A DNA stretch of 64,000 nt from Teretinema sp942493045. Lineage in GTDB: Bacteria; Spirochaetota; Spirochaetia; Treponematales; Treponemataceae. Both the position numbers and the translations under genes were made by a program. The DNA is taken from positions 496,001 through 560,000 of the forward strand of contig OW818665.1 in assembly GCA_942493045.1 (NCBI GenBank), given 5' to 3'. The notes under the pieces are model-generated. The model worked only from the letters and a program-made list of their open reading frames with translations. It was not told the origin of the DNA and did no database searches. The first letter of the stretch is position 1. Each line of letters begins with the position of its first letter. Shown in pieces: positions 25,906 to 35,166 of the stretch.

Positions 25906-26439
25906 CGTCGTCGCTAACGCGACGCGCTGAAGATTTCGCCAAGGCGAGGATAAAGAGAAGAATAGGCTCGCTTCGCTCGGAAAATAAAGAAAAGAGCTGG
26001 CTCGCTTCGCTCGGAAGATAAAGAAAGAGAAGAACTGGCTCGCTTCGCTCGGAATAATTAAGAAAACTTCGGAAAGTTGCTGCGCAATATTGTTGTAATC
26101 GCTCACCGCGGGAAAGAACTAAAAAAACTCCGACAGGTTGCTACGCAATATTGTTGTAATCGCTCACCGCGGGAAAGAGTTAAGAAGGCTGCGACAGGTT
26201 GCTGCGCAATATAATATGAATCGCTCACAGCGATGAAATAGTTAGACCGCTTCGCGACATTATTACAATAATAAAAAATGGACAGATAAAAGAAATAGAC
26301 TAAAAAGTTGAATAATAGTAAAAGAAAAGGAAAAAAATATAACAACTAGTTCAACCTGACATTGCTATGTCACAAAACTTGCTTTCTGGCTACGCCAGGC
26401 AAGTTTTGCGCCATGTACGCAATGCAGGTTAACTAAATG
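25900..26439 (+). repeat. gene-less cassette family B, copy 4
   Basis: 540 bp. Units of the GGCTCGCTTCGCTCGG repeat at 25965, 25999 and 26037, then 61-bp units at 26076, 26137 and 26198. First of three family B cassettes in a row. Confidence 0.9.
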
Positions 26440-26445
26440 TTATAT
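26337..26445 (+). other. attC site 36 (family B type)
   Basis: R'' ATATAAC, R' GTTATAT; exchange after G26439. Confidence 0.95.
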
Positions 26446-26959
26446 CGTCGTCGCTAACGCGCCGCGCGGAAGATTTCGCCAAGGCGAGGAATAAGAGAGG
26501 AACTGGCTCGCTTCGCTCGAAAGATAAAGAAAAGAGCTGGCTCGCTTCGCTCGGAAGATGAAGAAAGAGAAGAATTGGCTCGCTTCGCTCGGAATAATTA
26601 GGAAAACTTCGAAAAGTTGCTTCGCAATATTGTTGTAATCGCTCGCCGCGGGAAAAAGTAAAGAAGGCTCCGACAGGTTGCTTCGCAATATTGTTGTAAT
26701 CGCTCACCGCGGGAAAGAGTTAAGAAGGCTTCGAAAATTTACTATGCAAGGTTATTAAAATCGCGCAGCGAGGATTTCTTAAAAGCGCTTCGCGACATTA
26801 TTACAAAAATAAGAAATAGATCAAAAAATTGAATATAAGTAAAAGAAAAGAAAAAAATATAACAACTAGTTCAACCTGACATTGCTATGTCACAAAACTT
26901 GCTTTCTGGCTTCGCCAGGCAAGTTTTGCGCCATGTACGCAATGCAGGTTAACTAAATG
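26440..26959 (+). repeat. gene-less cassette family B, copy 5
   Basis: 520 bp; by eye identical to copy 1 at 14257-14776, about 12 kb away. Confidence 0.9.
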
Positions 26960-26965
26960 TTATAT
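26857..26965 (+). other. attC site 37 (family B type)
   Basis: R'' ATATAAC, R' GTTATAT; exchange after G26959. Confidence 0.95.
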
Positions 26966-27489
26966 CGTCATCGCTAACGCGATGCGCCGAAGATTTCGCC
27001 AAGGCGAGGAATAAGAGAAGAACTGGCTCGCTTCGCTTGGAAGATAAAGAAAGAAAAGAGCTGGCTCGCTTCGCTCGGAAGATAAAGAAAGAGAAGAACA
27101 GGCTCGCTTCGCTCGGAAGATGAAGAAAGAGAAGAATTGGCTCGCTTCGCTCGGAATAATTAAGAAAACTTCGGAAAGTTGCTGCGCAATATTGTTGTAA
27201 TCGCTCACCGCGGGAAAGAGTTAAGAAGGCTTCGAAAATTTGCTGCGCAAGGTTATTAAAATCGCGCAGCGAGGATTTCTTAAAAGCGCTTCGCGATATT
27301 ATTACAAAAATAAGAAATGTATAAATGAAAGAAATAGATCAAAAGGATTGAATAATAGTAAAAGAAAAGGAAAAAAATATAACAACTAGTTCAACCTGAC
27401 ATTTCCTGTTGTCACAATTTTTGCCAATCGCTGCGCTCAGCAAAAATTGCGCCAAGCCCTGCGGGCCGGAAATGCAGGTTAACTAAATG
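26960..27489 (+). repeat. gene-less cassette family B, copy 6
   Basis: 530 bp; by eye identical to copy 8 (33836-34365). It opens ATCGC(TAAC)GCGAT where other copies have GTCGC(TAAC)GCGAC, a compensated pair. 38-bp units at 27025, 27063, 27101, 27139; 61-bp units at 27178 and 27239. Confidence 0.9.
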
Positions 27490-27495
27490 TTAGAT
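27377..27495 (+). other. attC site 38
   Basis: R'' ATATAAC, R' GTTAGAT; exchange after G27489. CTAGTT / AACTAA arms but inner stem CAATTTTTGC / GCAAAAATTG, a different pairing of arm and core from other family B sites. Leader CaCGC(TAC)GCGG follows. Confidence 0.95.
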
Positions 27496-27762
27496 TCACG
27501 CTACGCGGAGTATAAGAATTGATTATTAGTATTTGCTAATAACACAAAATAGTTTTCATTTGCCATATATAACATATTCAGTTTTAACAATAGAAATATT
27601 ACTCTAATTATAATATTATGCTTGTTTTCCTAAATCAAATTAATGTATGAATCTCATAAAACTATTTGAATATTTATTTACTCAAAATGTGTTAATAAAT
27701 ATAAAGTAGTTCTGAAATATCATATATTAAATATTTTTAATTGTTTTTTTAAGGAGATCATT

Positions 27763-28182
27763 TTGAAGAAAAATTTTGTGTGTTTGTTAATTGTTTTACT
27801 TTTTGTTTCTTGCAGTTCAAATGGTGTGAACAATGCTATACCATCTGCAAGTATAAAAATTCTGAGTGTATCACCAAGTACAGGTCTTGTTGATGATACC
27901 CTAACTGAATTTCAAATTGAGATTGAATATACATTGATTAATTCATCCCAGGGAGAGATTAATATTGGGTTTAATAATGATACATTATCAACTACATATA
28001 TTGGTGGTGATCCATTTGAAATAGTAGAGGGAACTCATGTTGAAACATATACTGTTACAACAATTACAAAGTACTGGTCTGAAGATATTCATTTTACTGT
28101 TTACGCAGGAATAATCAATCTTCCTCATGAAAGTACTTATTCTGCGTTAGATTCTGATTATTATGAACTTGAATTCAATTAA
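27763..28182 (+). CDS. lipoprotein, hypothetical
   Basis: 139 residues. It starts at TTG 27763 after a strong AAGGAGA (27751-27757). The signal peptide ends in LFVSC, a lipobox, so the cysteine at residue 19 would be lipid-modified and the protein anchored in a membrane. The mature part is beta-rich and Ig-like in pattern, function unknown. The 267 bp upstream (27496-27762) are AT-rich without a gene and may hold the promoter. Confidence 0.75.
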   Translation: MKKNFVCLLIVLLFVSCSSNGVNNAIPSASIKILSVSPSTGLVDDTLTEFQIEIEYTLINSSQGEINIGFNNDTLSTTYIGGDPFEIVEGTHVETYTVTTITKYWSEDIHFTVYAGIINLPHESTYSALDSDYYELEFN

Positions 28183-28190
28183 GATAAGAA

Positions 28191-28303
28191 ATCTAACAAC
28201 TGCTTCAACCTGTCATTGCTACTGTCACGTTTCTTGCACTCGCTGCGCTCGCTGGCAAGAAACGCGCCAGCTTAACGCAATGCAGGTTAAGCAAATGTTG
28301 GAT
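28191..28303 (+). other. attC site 39
   Basis: R'' ATCTAAC, R' GTTGGAT; exchange after G28297. Inner stem GTTTCTTGC / GCAAGAAAC. Leader GaCGC(TCC)GCGC follows. Confidence 0.95.
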
Positions 28304-28391
28304 TGACGCTCCGCGCACGGGGATTATTTCAGGATGGCATGTGTTTTTTTGTAAATGAAAATATGAATAAAATAACTATAAAAGCTGGTTT

Positions 28392-28871
28392 ATGAACATG
28401 GAAGAAATGATTATTACTTTAGCCAAAAACAATGAAATTGATAAGATGACACAAGCTCGTGTGGAATACTGTTTACGTGATAATCCTAATATTAATAGAA
28501 ATGATTATGAAGAATTTTATAGTCATGTAAAAATATGGGTTAAAGAAAATGTAGACCAGAATAAATTTGTAACATATTTTGGGCAAATAAATGAAGAAAT
28601 AGTTTGTTTCGCAGGTGTATTAATGTTTACATTACCACCAATTTTAGGAAATATAAAGCGAAAACAAGGTTACATTTTATCCTTTTTTACTTATCAAAAA
28701 TACCGAAAAATGGGATATGGAAAACAATTAATGGAATATATAAAAGAAGATGCAAAAAATTTTGGAATAGAAGATTTAGTATTAAAGGCAACAAAAGATG
28801 GAGAAAATTTATATAGAAAATGTGGTTTCAAAGAACCAAATATGCCTTATATGGAAAAAAGAATTGTATAA
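28392..28871 (+). CDS. GNAT-family N-acetyltransferase
   Basis: 159 residues covering one GNAT domain. The acetyl-CoA-binding stretch is YQKYRKMGYGKQLMEYI (R/Q-x-x-G-x-G/A variant) and the C-terminal GENLYRKCGFKE is the typical last helix-strand. GNATs move an acetyl group to amines of small molecules, peptides or antibiotics; the substrate cannot be told. Cassette GNATs include resistance genes, but no specific family is recognised. ATG 28392 or 28398 may be the start. Confidence 0.88.
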   Translation: MNMEEMIITLAKNNEIDKMTQARVEYCLRDNPNINRNDYEEFYSHVKIWVKENVDQNKFVTYFGQINEEIVCFAGVLMFTLPPILGNIKRKQGYILSFFTYQKYRKMGYGKQLMEYIKEDAKNFGIEDLVLKATKDGENLYRKCGFKEPNMPYMEKRIV

Positions 28872-28950
28872 TAGTTTGTGGTAGAAAATGTAATATTTAC
28901 AAGATCTAGAAATAAAAAAATAAACAGATGTTTTAGCATCAAGAAAAAAA

Positions 28951-29059
28951 ATCCAACAACTAGTTCAACCTGACATTGCTATGTCACAAAACTTGCTTTC
29001 TGGCTTCGCCAGGCAAGTTTTGCGCCATGAACGCAATGCAGGTTAACTAAATGTTAGTT
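28951..29059 (+). other. attC site 40
   Basis: R'' ATCCAAC, R' GTTAGTT; exchange after G29053. CTAGTT / AACTAA arms with the CAAAACTTGC core of family B, here at the end of a gene cassette. Leader GaCCC(TTC)GGGC follows. Confidence 0.95.
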
Positions 29060-29084
29060 TGACCCTTCGGGCGGAGGAAAAATA

Positions 29085-29519
29085 ATGATAACATTGAGAC
29101 AAGCTGCAATAACGGATAGCAATGCCTTGGTTGATTTATCCAAACAATTAGGTTATGAAACTGATGAAGCTTCATTAATTAAAAGATTTCTTATGCTTGA
29201 GGAGAAAGATCAAAAGGTTATTGTAGCTGAAAAGAATAAGAAAATAGTTGGATATATTTCCTATGAAAAATATTTCACACTTTATATGGATCCTGGATTA
29301 AATATAACAGGGCTTGTTGTTGATAAAATGCACCACAGATTAGGAATTGGAAAAAAACTAATTGATAATGCCGAAGATTATGCAGTAAATAATAAATTAT
29401 CCTTCTTAAGGGCCAATTCTGGGTTTAGTCGAAACGAAGCACATGAGTTTTATAGAAGAATTGGTTTCGTTAATGAAAAAGATCAAAAAAGGTTTATAAG
29501 AGAAATAGCAAAAAAATAA
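29085..29519 (+). CDS. GNAT-family N-acetyltransferase
   Basis: 144 residues, one full GNAT domain: ITLRQAAITDSNALVDLSKQLGY at the start, ITGLVVDKMHHRLGIGKKLIDNAE for the acetyl-CoA loop, and NEAHEFYRRIGFVNEKDQ at the end. The start pattern resembles aminoglycoside or small-molecule acetyltransferases of the AAC(6')/RimI type, but the substrate is unknown. GGAGGAAA precedes the ATG. It is not closely similar to the GNAT in the neighbouring cassette. Confidence 0.9.
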   Translation: MITLRQAAITDSNALVDLSKQLGYETDEASLIKRFLMLEEKDQKVIVAEKNKKIVGYISYEKYFTLYMDPGLNITGLVVDKMHHRLGIGKKLIDNAEDYAVNNKLSFLRANSGFSRNEAHEFYRRIGFVNEKDQKRFIREIAKK

Positions 29520-29676
29520 AAATATGATTTGAATTTAAAATTAAGAAATTATTATAAAAAAAAAGAGTAGGGTAATAGGCTTGCATCTATATTTTAATAC
29601 AAAACAGAAAATATTAACAAAAAGTAAACATATAATAGTAAGAATTAATAATGAAAAAATATTATTAGGGAAAAAA

Positions 29677-29789
29677 AACTAACAACTGCTTCAACCTGAC
29701 ATTGCTACTGTCACGTTTCTTGCACTCGCTTCGCTCGCTGGCAAGAAACGCGCCAGCTTAACGCAATGCAGGTTAAGCAAATGTTAGAT
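29677..29789 (+). other. attC site 41
   Basis: R'' AACTAAC, R' GTTAGAT; exchange after G29783. Inner stem GTTTCTTGC / GCAAGAAAC. The second of two sites with no leader hairpin after it. Confidence 0.95.
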
Positions 29790-29953
29790 GCATACTAATA
29801 AGAAATGTATTTTTTAAACATTTATCTGTCGTTTTATAAGAATAAGATTTTTAGAATATATACATAATTATAGTTAAAACAGAATAATTTATATTTTCTT
29901 TGTATTCTGAATTAATATTAATTTTTTAATTACTTGAATATGAGGAGATTAAA

Positions 29954-30433
29954 ATGAAAAGGTATGGATTAATCTTACTAATGGTATTTGCTACTAATTG
30001 TTATGCGCAAGAATTAGGTTCTAATATTGCTTTTTGTAATTTTGGCGAATCAGTATTAAATACTGTTCGCTATGGTGTTATTCAAATTGAAGTTGAATTT
30101 GATCATGTGTTTAATGAACAATCAGCAATTTATTTTACTTCAACTTATATCAACATTAGTAGAAACTATAACTACACCTCATTTGAATTAGGCTATATAT
30201 GGTATCCATTTTCAAATTGGTTTTACTTAAAAATGTATCCTCAATTAGATCTTTTTATTTTTGAACCAGTTGGTGAAGATCCAAGAGTTAATTTTTGCTA
30301 TCCAAGTTTTGGATTTAAAACTGGATTTCAAATTGATTTTAAGAAGTTAGTATTACGCGCAGGTATTGGTTATTCATATCCAGGTCTCTTAGATTGGGGT
30401 GTAATAGATGTTGGTATTGGCTATAAATTTTAA
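29954..30433 (+). CDS. outer-membrane beta-barrel-like protein
   Basis: 159 residues. Signal peptide about 1-18 ending CYAQE. The rest alternates polar and hydrophobic residues in amphipathic strands rich in Tyr, Phe and Gly, and the protein ends VIDVGIGYKF with a terminal Phe, as in outer-membrane barrels. With six to eight likely strands it would be a small barrel. TGAGGAG precedes the ATG. About 165 bp upstream and 185 bp downstream are AT-rich and empty. Confidence 0.72.
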   Translation: MKRYGLILLMVFATNCYAQELGSNIAFCNFGESVLNTVRYGVIQIEVEFDHVFNEQSAIYFTSTYINISRNYNYTSFELGYIWYPFSNWFYLKMYPQLDLFIFEPVGEDPRVNFCYPSFGFKTGFQIDFKKLVLRAGIGYSYPGLLDWGVIDVGIGYKF

Positions 30434-30618
30434 AAAAAATATTTTGTATTACGGATAATTATTGCAAATGATTAATAGAATATGGAATGTAAATACCACA
30501 ACTTATTGGTGTAGTATTTTTAATTAATGTAAAAATGTCGTGGAAAGAGATTGCTGTTTTTGAAATAAGATAATAAAATTTCAAAAAAAAATATGATGTA
30601 TGCATCATCAGAATTAGC

Positions 30619-30736
30619 ATCTAACAACTGCTTCGAGCGGACATTGCCTTTGTCATAAAACTAGCTGTCGCTACGCTCGGCAAGTTTTATGCCAAGCCCT
30701 TCGGGCACGGCAATGCAGCTCAAGCAAATGTTAGGT
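30619..30736 (+). other. attC site 42
   Basis: R'' ATCTAAC, R' GTTAGGT; exchange after G30730. CGAGCGGA / GCAGCTCAAG arms; inner stem AAAACTAGC / GCAAGTTTT carries a mismatch. Leader CaCGC(TGC)GCGG follows. Confidence 0.93.
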
Positions 30737-30772
30737 TCACGCTGCGCGGGCGGAGTAAAAGGAATATAAATA

Positions 30773-31459
30773 TTGAAATTTAATTATTTCTTCTTTGATT
30801 TAGGAAACACACTAACAATATCTTATGATTTAAAAAAATCAATTGCAGAAACTAAATTTAAGAATGTTGAAAAAGAAAAAATGAGTATATTTGCAGAATT
30901 ATTTGATTCAACGCTTAAGAATGAACTTGAGTCAAATGTTCGATCAGTTAACCATAAAGAGATTATTGAAAAATTATTAATTAAGTCTAGTATTCAGATA
31001 CATGAAAATGAAATTGATGAGTTTATAGAATGTTTTCTAAATAGCTATATAAAAAAGTGCAAAATTGCTTCTTATTCAATAAAAGTTCTTGATTTTTTAC
31101 TATCAAATAAAAAAACTATTGCTTTAGTCTCAAATGTAACAGGTCCAAAGCATATTTTTGATAATCATTTACGAATTTTAAAAATAGAAAAATACTTTAA
31201 GGCTGTTGTTTGGTCTTCAGTTATAGGTTATAGAAAACCTGCAAAAGAAATATTCGAATATGCAATAAAACTAACAAATGCTAAAATTATAGAATCGATT
31301 TTTATTGGAGATAATGAAAAAGCTGATATAATTGGAGCTAATTCAGTTGGGATGAAAACAGTTTTATTGGTAAATAATACTTTTGAAATAAGTAATTCGA
31401 AAGCAGATTGGGTAATAAGAAAAAAGGATTTTGCTAATTTTATTACTGATTTTGTATAA
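30773..31459 (+). CDS. HAD-superfamily hydrolase
   Basis: 228 residues. Motif I is FFDLGNTLT with nucleophile D9, motif II LVSNVTG, motif III the Lys in GYRKPAKEIF, motif IV FIGDNEKADIIGA. This is the HAD-IA layout, with a helical cap inserted after motif I, as in phosphoglycolate or haloacid hydrolases; the substrate is probably a small phosphate ester. The start is TTG at 30773 after AAAGGA. The second Asp of motif I is replaced by Gly, as in some HAD-IA phosphatases. Confidence 0.85.
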   Translation: MKFNYFFFDLGNTLTISYDLKKSIAETKFKNVEKEKMSIFAELFDSTLKNELESNVRSVNHKEIIEKLLIKSSIQIHENEIDEFIECFLNSYIKKCKIASYSIKVLDFLLSNKKTIALVSNVTGPKHIFDNHLRILKIEKYFKAVVWSSVIGYRKPAKEIFEYAIKLTNAKIIESIFIGDNEKADIIGANSVGMKTVLLVNNTFEISNSKADWVIRKKDFANFITDFV

Positions 31460-31470
31460 AAAACAAAAAA

Positions 31471-31589
31471 ACCTAACAACTGCTTCAACTCGACAATTCC
31501 TTTGGCACGGTTGTTTGCTGTCGCTACGCTCGGCAAAAACCGCGCCAAGCCCTTCGGGCACGGAATTGCGAGTTAAGCAAATGTTGGGC
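31471..31589 (+). other. attC site 43
   Basis: R'' ACCTAAC, R' GTTGGGC; exchange after G31583. CAACTCGA / GAGTT arms; core near GGTTGTTTGC / GGCAAAAACC with a mismatch. Leader GaCACC(TTC)GGTGC follows. Confidence 0.93.
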
Positions 31590-31652
31590 GGACACCTTCG
31601 GTGCCCGAAGAATAAAAAATTGTATTATTATTAACATAATAAAAAGAGATTT

Positions 31653-31706
31653 TATGCATAACTATTTACTTGACAATGCATATAAAATATATTATTTTTA
31701 TGCATA
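31653..31706 (+). promoter_or_regulatory. vapBC promoter with three ATGCAT boxes (copy 1)
   Basis: TTGACA (31670-31675) with a -10-like TATTTT (31693-31698) at 17 bp. Palindromic boxes TATGCATA (31653-31660), ATGCAT (31676-31681) and TATGCATA (31699-31706) surround and overlap it at 22-24 bp spacing, a likely VapBC operator. Confidence 0.75.
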
Positions 31707-31719
31707 GAGGAGTAATAAA

Positions 31720-31911
31720 ATGAGAACTACTTTAGATTTACCTGAAAATCTCATTGCGGAAGCAATGGCGCTAACCCATATACAAACAAAGACTGATTTA
31801 ATAAAAATAGCAATACAAAACCTTATTCAAAAGGAAAAAATCAAGGATTTGAAAAAATTCTATGGAAAAGTAGATCTTGGTATAGATTTAAAAATACTAA
31901 GGAATCGATAA
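31720..31911 (+). CDS. vapB: VapB-type antitoxin (copy 1)
   Basis: 63 residues. RTTLDLPENLIAEAMALTHIQTKTDLIKIAIQNLI is a ribbon-helix-helix VapB (DUF2191-like) domain and the short basic-acidic tail binds VapC. AGAGGAG precedes the ATG. The next gene starts 3 bp after its stop. The same protein is encoded at 39310 in another cassette. Confidence 0.92.
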   Translation: MRTTLDLPENLIAEAMALTHIQTKTDLIKIAIQNLIQKEKIKDLKKFYGKVDLGIDLKILRNR

Positions 31912-31914
31912 AAT

Positions 31915-32292
31915 ATGGTTTTAGTAGATTCTTCAGTATGGATTGAGTATTTCAAAGGTAATGAAAAATCTCTCCCTTTAAATGATTTAATTGATTCAAA
32001 TAGTGTATGTATTAATGATTTAATTCTTTCTGAGCTTATACCCTCAATCAGTCATAAAAAAGAAACAGATTTAAAAGAATTGCTTTTATCTGTTGCAAAG
32101 ATACCAATACAAATTGATTGGAATAATATAATCTATATGCAAACCTTAAATTTAAGAAATGGAATTAATAATGTAGGCATAGCTGATTTAATAATAGCTC
32201 AAAATAGTATTGAAAATGATGTAGAATTGTTTGCAATCGATAAGCATTTTCAATTAATGAGTGAATTGCATGGAATACGCATCTATAAATAA
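31915..32292 (+). CDS. vapC: VapC-type PIN toxin (copy 1)
   Basis: 125 residues. VDSSVWIEYFKG gives the first PIN aspartate, SELIPS the conserved Glu, and GIADLIIA plus FAIDKHF the further acidic positions. VapC toxins are magnesium-dependent RNases, often acting on initiator tRNA or rRNA. Nearly identical to the protein at 39506, with a few substitutions (S/N, M/I, V/I). Confidence 0.93.
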   Translation: MVLVDSSVWIEYFKGNEKSLPLNDLIDSNSVCINDLILSELIPSISHKKETDLKELLLSVAKIPIQIDWNNIIYMQTLNLRNGINNVGIADLIIAQNSIENDVELFAIDKHFQLMSELHGIRIYK

Positions 32293-32303
32293 TAAGAGAA
32301 AGC

Positions 32304-32412
32304 GCCCAACAACTAGTTCAACCTGACATTGCTATGTCACAAAACTTGCTTTCTGGCTTCGCCAGGCAAGTTTTGCGCCATGTACGCAATGCAGGTTAAC
32401 TAAATGTTAGCT
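32304..32412 (+). other. attC site 44
   Basis: R'' GCCCAAC, R' GTTAGCT; exchange after G32406. CTAGTT / AACTAA arms with core CAAAACTTGC / GCAAGTTTTG; the matching vapBC cassette at 39173 has another core. Leader GaCCC(TTC)GGGC follows. Confidence 0.95.
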
Positions 32413-32473
32413 TGACCCTTCGGGCTGAAGATAAGATTACTAAGAAAAAATAATAATCCTGTTTTGGAGAAAA

Positions 32474-32917
32474 ATGAAAAACAAAAATGATTTAGGTAGT
32501 GGTTTGCTGTTTACTATTTCTGGTTTGGCAATTTTAGCTAGTTATTTGATTAATTTATATTCAGATTATAAATCAAAAGATTGGATTATAATAAACGCAA
32601 AAGTAACTTCAATAGAGTTATTTAGTAAAGGGATATATAATTCGAAAACAGGTAAAAAATCTAGTGATAAATATGATGTTGAAATTACTTATTTTGTTAA
32701 TGATAACTTTTATACAACTAATATTTTAACTTCTGAAATTAATATGTCTGAAATAATCATTAAATATAATCCGTATAATATTAATGAAATTGTTACTATT
32801 TCTGAAACTAATAACAATGGTTCCTGGATTTTAAACATAATAGGTTTTATTTTTCTGATTTATGGTTTATTTGTATTAATTAAAGAATTAATTAAAATTG
32901 TTTTTTTAAGAGTTTAA
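32474..32917 (+). CDS. DUF3592-like membrane protein
   Basis: 147 residues. Transmembrane helices at about 10-28 and 120-140 enclose an extracytoplasmic beta domain (WIIINAKVTSIEL, then YDVEITYFVNDNFY and KYNPYNINE), the usual plan of DUF3592 proteins. The family function is unknown. TTTGGAG precedes the ATG. Alone in its cassette. Confidence 0.78.
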   Translation: MKNKNDLGSGLLFTISGLAILASYLINLYSDYKSKDWIIINAKVTSIELFSKGIYNSKTGKKSSDKYDVEITYFVNDNFYTTNILTSEINMSEIIIKYNPYNINEIVTISETNNNGSWILNIIGFIFLIYGLFVLIKELIKIVFLRV

Positions 32918-32980
32918 TTACTAATTAATTCCATAATAACAAATATGAATATGGTTAATGCAATAGTTTTAAGAAAAAAA

Positions 32981-33102
32981 AGCTAACAACTGCTTCAACC
33001 TGATATTTTCTTTGTCACATTTTGTGCTGTCGCTACGCTCCTGACGCACAAAATCCGCCAAGCCCTACGGGCACGAAAATACAGGTTAAGCAAATGTTAT
33101 AT
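32981..33102 (+). other. attC site 45
   Basis: R'' AGCTAAC, R' GTTATAT; exchange after G33096. Inner stem CATTTTGTGC / GCACAAAATC with an end mismatch. Confidence 0.95.
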
Positions 33103-33835
33103 CGTCGTCGCTAACGCGACGCGCCGAAGATTTCGCCAAGGCGAGGATAAAGATAAGAATTGGCTCGCTACGCTCGGAATAAAAAGAAAGATAAGTTAAT
33201 CAGAAATTAAGAAAATTACTTAAGATATTGCTACGCAATATTTTTGGAATCGATTTTCGCGAAGAATAATTAAAAAGGCTATAAAAAGTTGCTGCGCAAT
33301 ATTGTTATAATCGCTCGTCGCGAGAAAGAGTTAAGATAACTCAGACAAGTTGCTACGCAATATTGTTGTAATCGCTCACCGCGAGAAAGAGTTGAGATAA
33401 CTCCGACAGGTTGCTGTGCAATATTGTTGTAATCGCTCACCGCGGGGAAGAGTTAAGAAGGCTCCGACAGGTTGCTATGCAATATTGTTGTAATCGCTCA
33501 CCGCGGGAAAGAGTTAATAAGGCTCCGACAGGTTGCTGCGCAATATTGTTGTAATCGCTCACCGCGGGAAAGAGTTAAGAAGGCTTCGACAAGTTGCTGC
33601 GCAACATAATATAAATCGCTCACAGCGATGAAATTTTTAGACCGCTTCGCGACATTATTACAATAATAAGAAATGTACAAATAAAAAAAATAGACTAAAA
33701 AGTTGAATAATAGTAAAAAAAAGGAAAAAAAAATATAACAACTAGTTCAACCTGACATTGCTATGTCACAAAACTTGCTTTCTGGCTTCGCCAGGCAAGT
33801 TTTGCGCCATGTACGCAATGCAGGTTAACTAAATG
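33097..33835 (+). repeat. gene-less cassette family B, copy 7
   Basis: 739 bp, the longest copy. One 38-bp type unit, then seven 61-bp units at 33227, 33288, 33349, 33410, 33471, 33532 and 33593 with exact spacing. Some units have GCTGTGC or GCTATGC in the hairpin, breaking a pair. Confidence 0.92.
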
Positions 33836-33841
33836 TTATAT
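33733..33841 (+). other. attC site 46 (family B type)
   Basis: R'' ATATAAC, R' GTTATAT; exchange after G33835. Confidence 0.95.
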
Positions 33842-34365
33842 CGTCATCGCTAACGCGATGCGCCGAAGATTTCGCCAAGGCGAGGAATAAGAGAAGAACT
33901 GGCTCGCTTCGCTTGGAAGATAAAGAAAGAAAAGAGCTGGCTCGCTTCGCTCGGAAGATAAAGAAAGAGAAGAACAGGCTCGCTTCGCTCGGAAGATGAA
34001 GAAAGAGAAGAATTGGCTCGCTTCGCTCGGAATAATTAAGAAAACTTCGGAAAGTTGCTGCGCAATATTGTTGTAATCGCTCACCGCGGGAAAGAGTTAA
34101 GAAGGCTTCGAAAATTTGCTGCGCAAGGTTATTAAAATCGCGCAGCGAGGATTTCTTAAAAGCGCTTCGCGATATTATTACAAAAATAAGAAATGTATAA
34201 ATGAAAGAAATAGATCAAAAGGATTGAATAATAGTAAAAGAAAAGGAAAAAAATATAACAACTAGTTCAACCTGACATTTCCTGTTGTCACAATTTTTGC
34301 CAATCGCTGCGCTCAGCAAAAATTGCGCCAAGCCCTGCGGGCCGGAAATGCAGGTTAACTAAATG
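33836..34365 (+). repeat. gene-less cassette family B, copy 8
   Basis: 530 bp; by eye identical to copy 6 (26960-27489), including the ATCGC(TAAC)GCGAT opening and the variant attC core. Confidence 0.9.
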
Positions 34366-34371
34366 TTAGGT
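34253..34371 (+). other. attC site 47
   Basis: R'' ATATAAC, R' GTTAGGT; exchange after G34365. CTAGTT / AACTAA arms, core CAATTTTTGC / GCAAAAATTG. Leader GaCCCC(TTC)GGGGC follows. Confidence 0.95.
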
Positions 34372-34857
34372 GGACCCCTTCGGGGCAGAGGATAAGTTAT
34401 GGATGATATAGTAAAATATTATGATGAGTATAACGAGAACGAAAGAATTTCTGAAATATATTCAATTGAACGAATAAGAACACAAATAATTCTAGAGAGA
34501 TATTTAGATAAAAATAAAAACAATGTAATAGATATTGGTGGTGGTACAGGCGTTTATTCATTTTGGTTAGCCGATAAAGGTTATAAAGTGAATCTCTTAG
34601 ATTATGTACCAAAGCATATAGATATAGCAATTAATAGAAATAATAAATCAAATGCAAAACTAAATAATATTGAAGTTGGTGATGCTTGTAATTTATCTTA
34701 TGATAATAATACATTCGATTTTGCATTAGTATTTGGTCCTCTTTATCATATTTTAGATAGAAGTGCTAGAATTAAAGCAATTAGTGAGGCAATGAGAGTT
34801 TGAACTATACTGACTTTCATGGACACGACATGTTAAGCTGACCAAAGGAAAGGTCAT

Positions 34858-35166
34858 ATGAAACAGAACCGATCATACAGTGAAGAGTTGAAGGCAGAAG
34901 CCGTCAAAATGGTTATCGAGCAAGGACTAACCAAAGAAGAGGTTGCCAAACGCTTGATGATCCCAAAGGGAACCATCGGGAATTGGGTAGCTGCCGTTAA
35001 AGCCGGGAAACAAGCTTCAACACCTGGAGAGCAATCACATGCAGCGCTTGTCGCCGAGAATGCCCGTCTTCGGAAAGAGCTCGCAGAAGCCCGTATGGAA
35101 CGGGAAATCCTAAAAAAAGCCACCGCGTACTTCGCCAGGGAATCGCTGCCCGGTACGCGTTCATGA
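34858..35166 (+). CDS. IS3-family OrfA (helix-turn-helix), copy 1
   Basis: 102 residues. An N-terminal helix-turn-helix (YSEELKAEAVKMVIEQGLTKEEVAKRL) is followed by a leucine-zipper-like helix (AALVAENARLRKELAEARMEREILKKA). OrfA binds the IS ends. A slippery A7 run (35112-35118) in CTA-AAA-AAA-GCC allows a -1 frameshift into the OrfB frame to make the full transposase; alternatively OrfB starts at the overlapping ATGA. Confidence 0.93.
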   Translation: MKQNRSYSEELKAEAVKMVIEQGLTKEEVAKRLMIPKGTIGNWVAAVKAGKQASTPGEQSHAALVAENARLRKELAEARMEREILKKATAYFARESLPGTRS

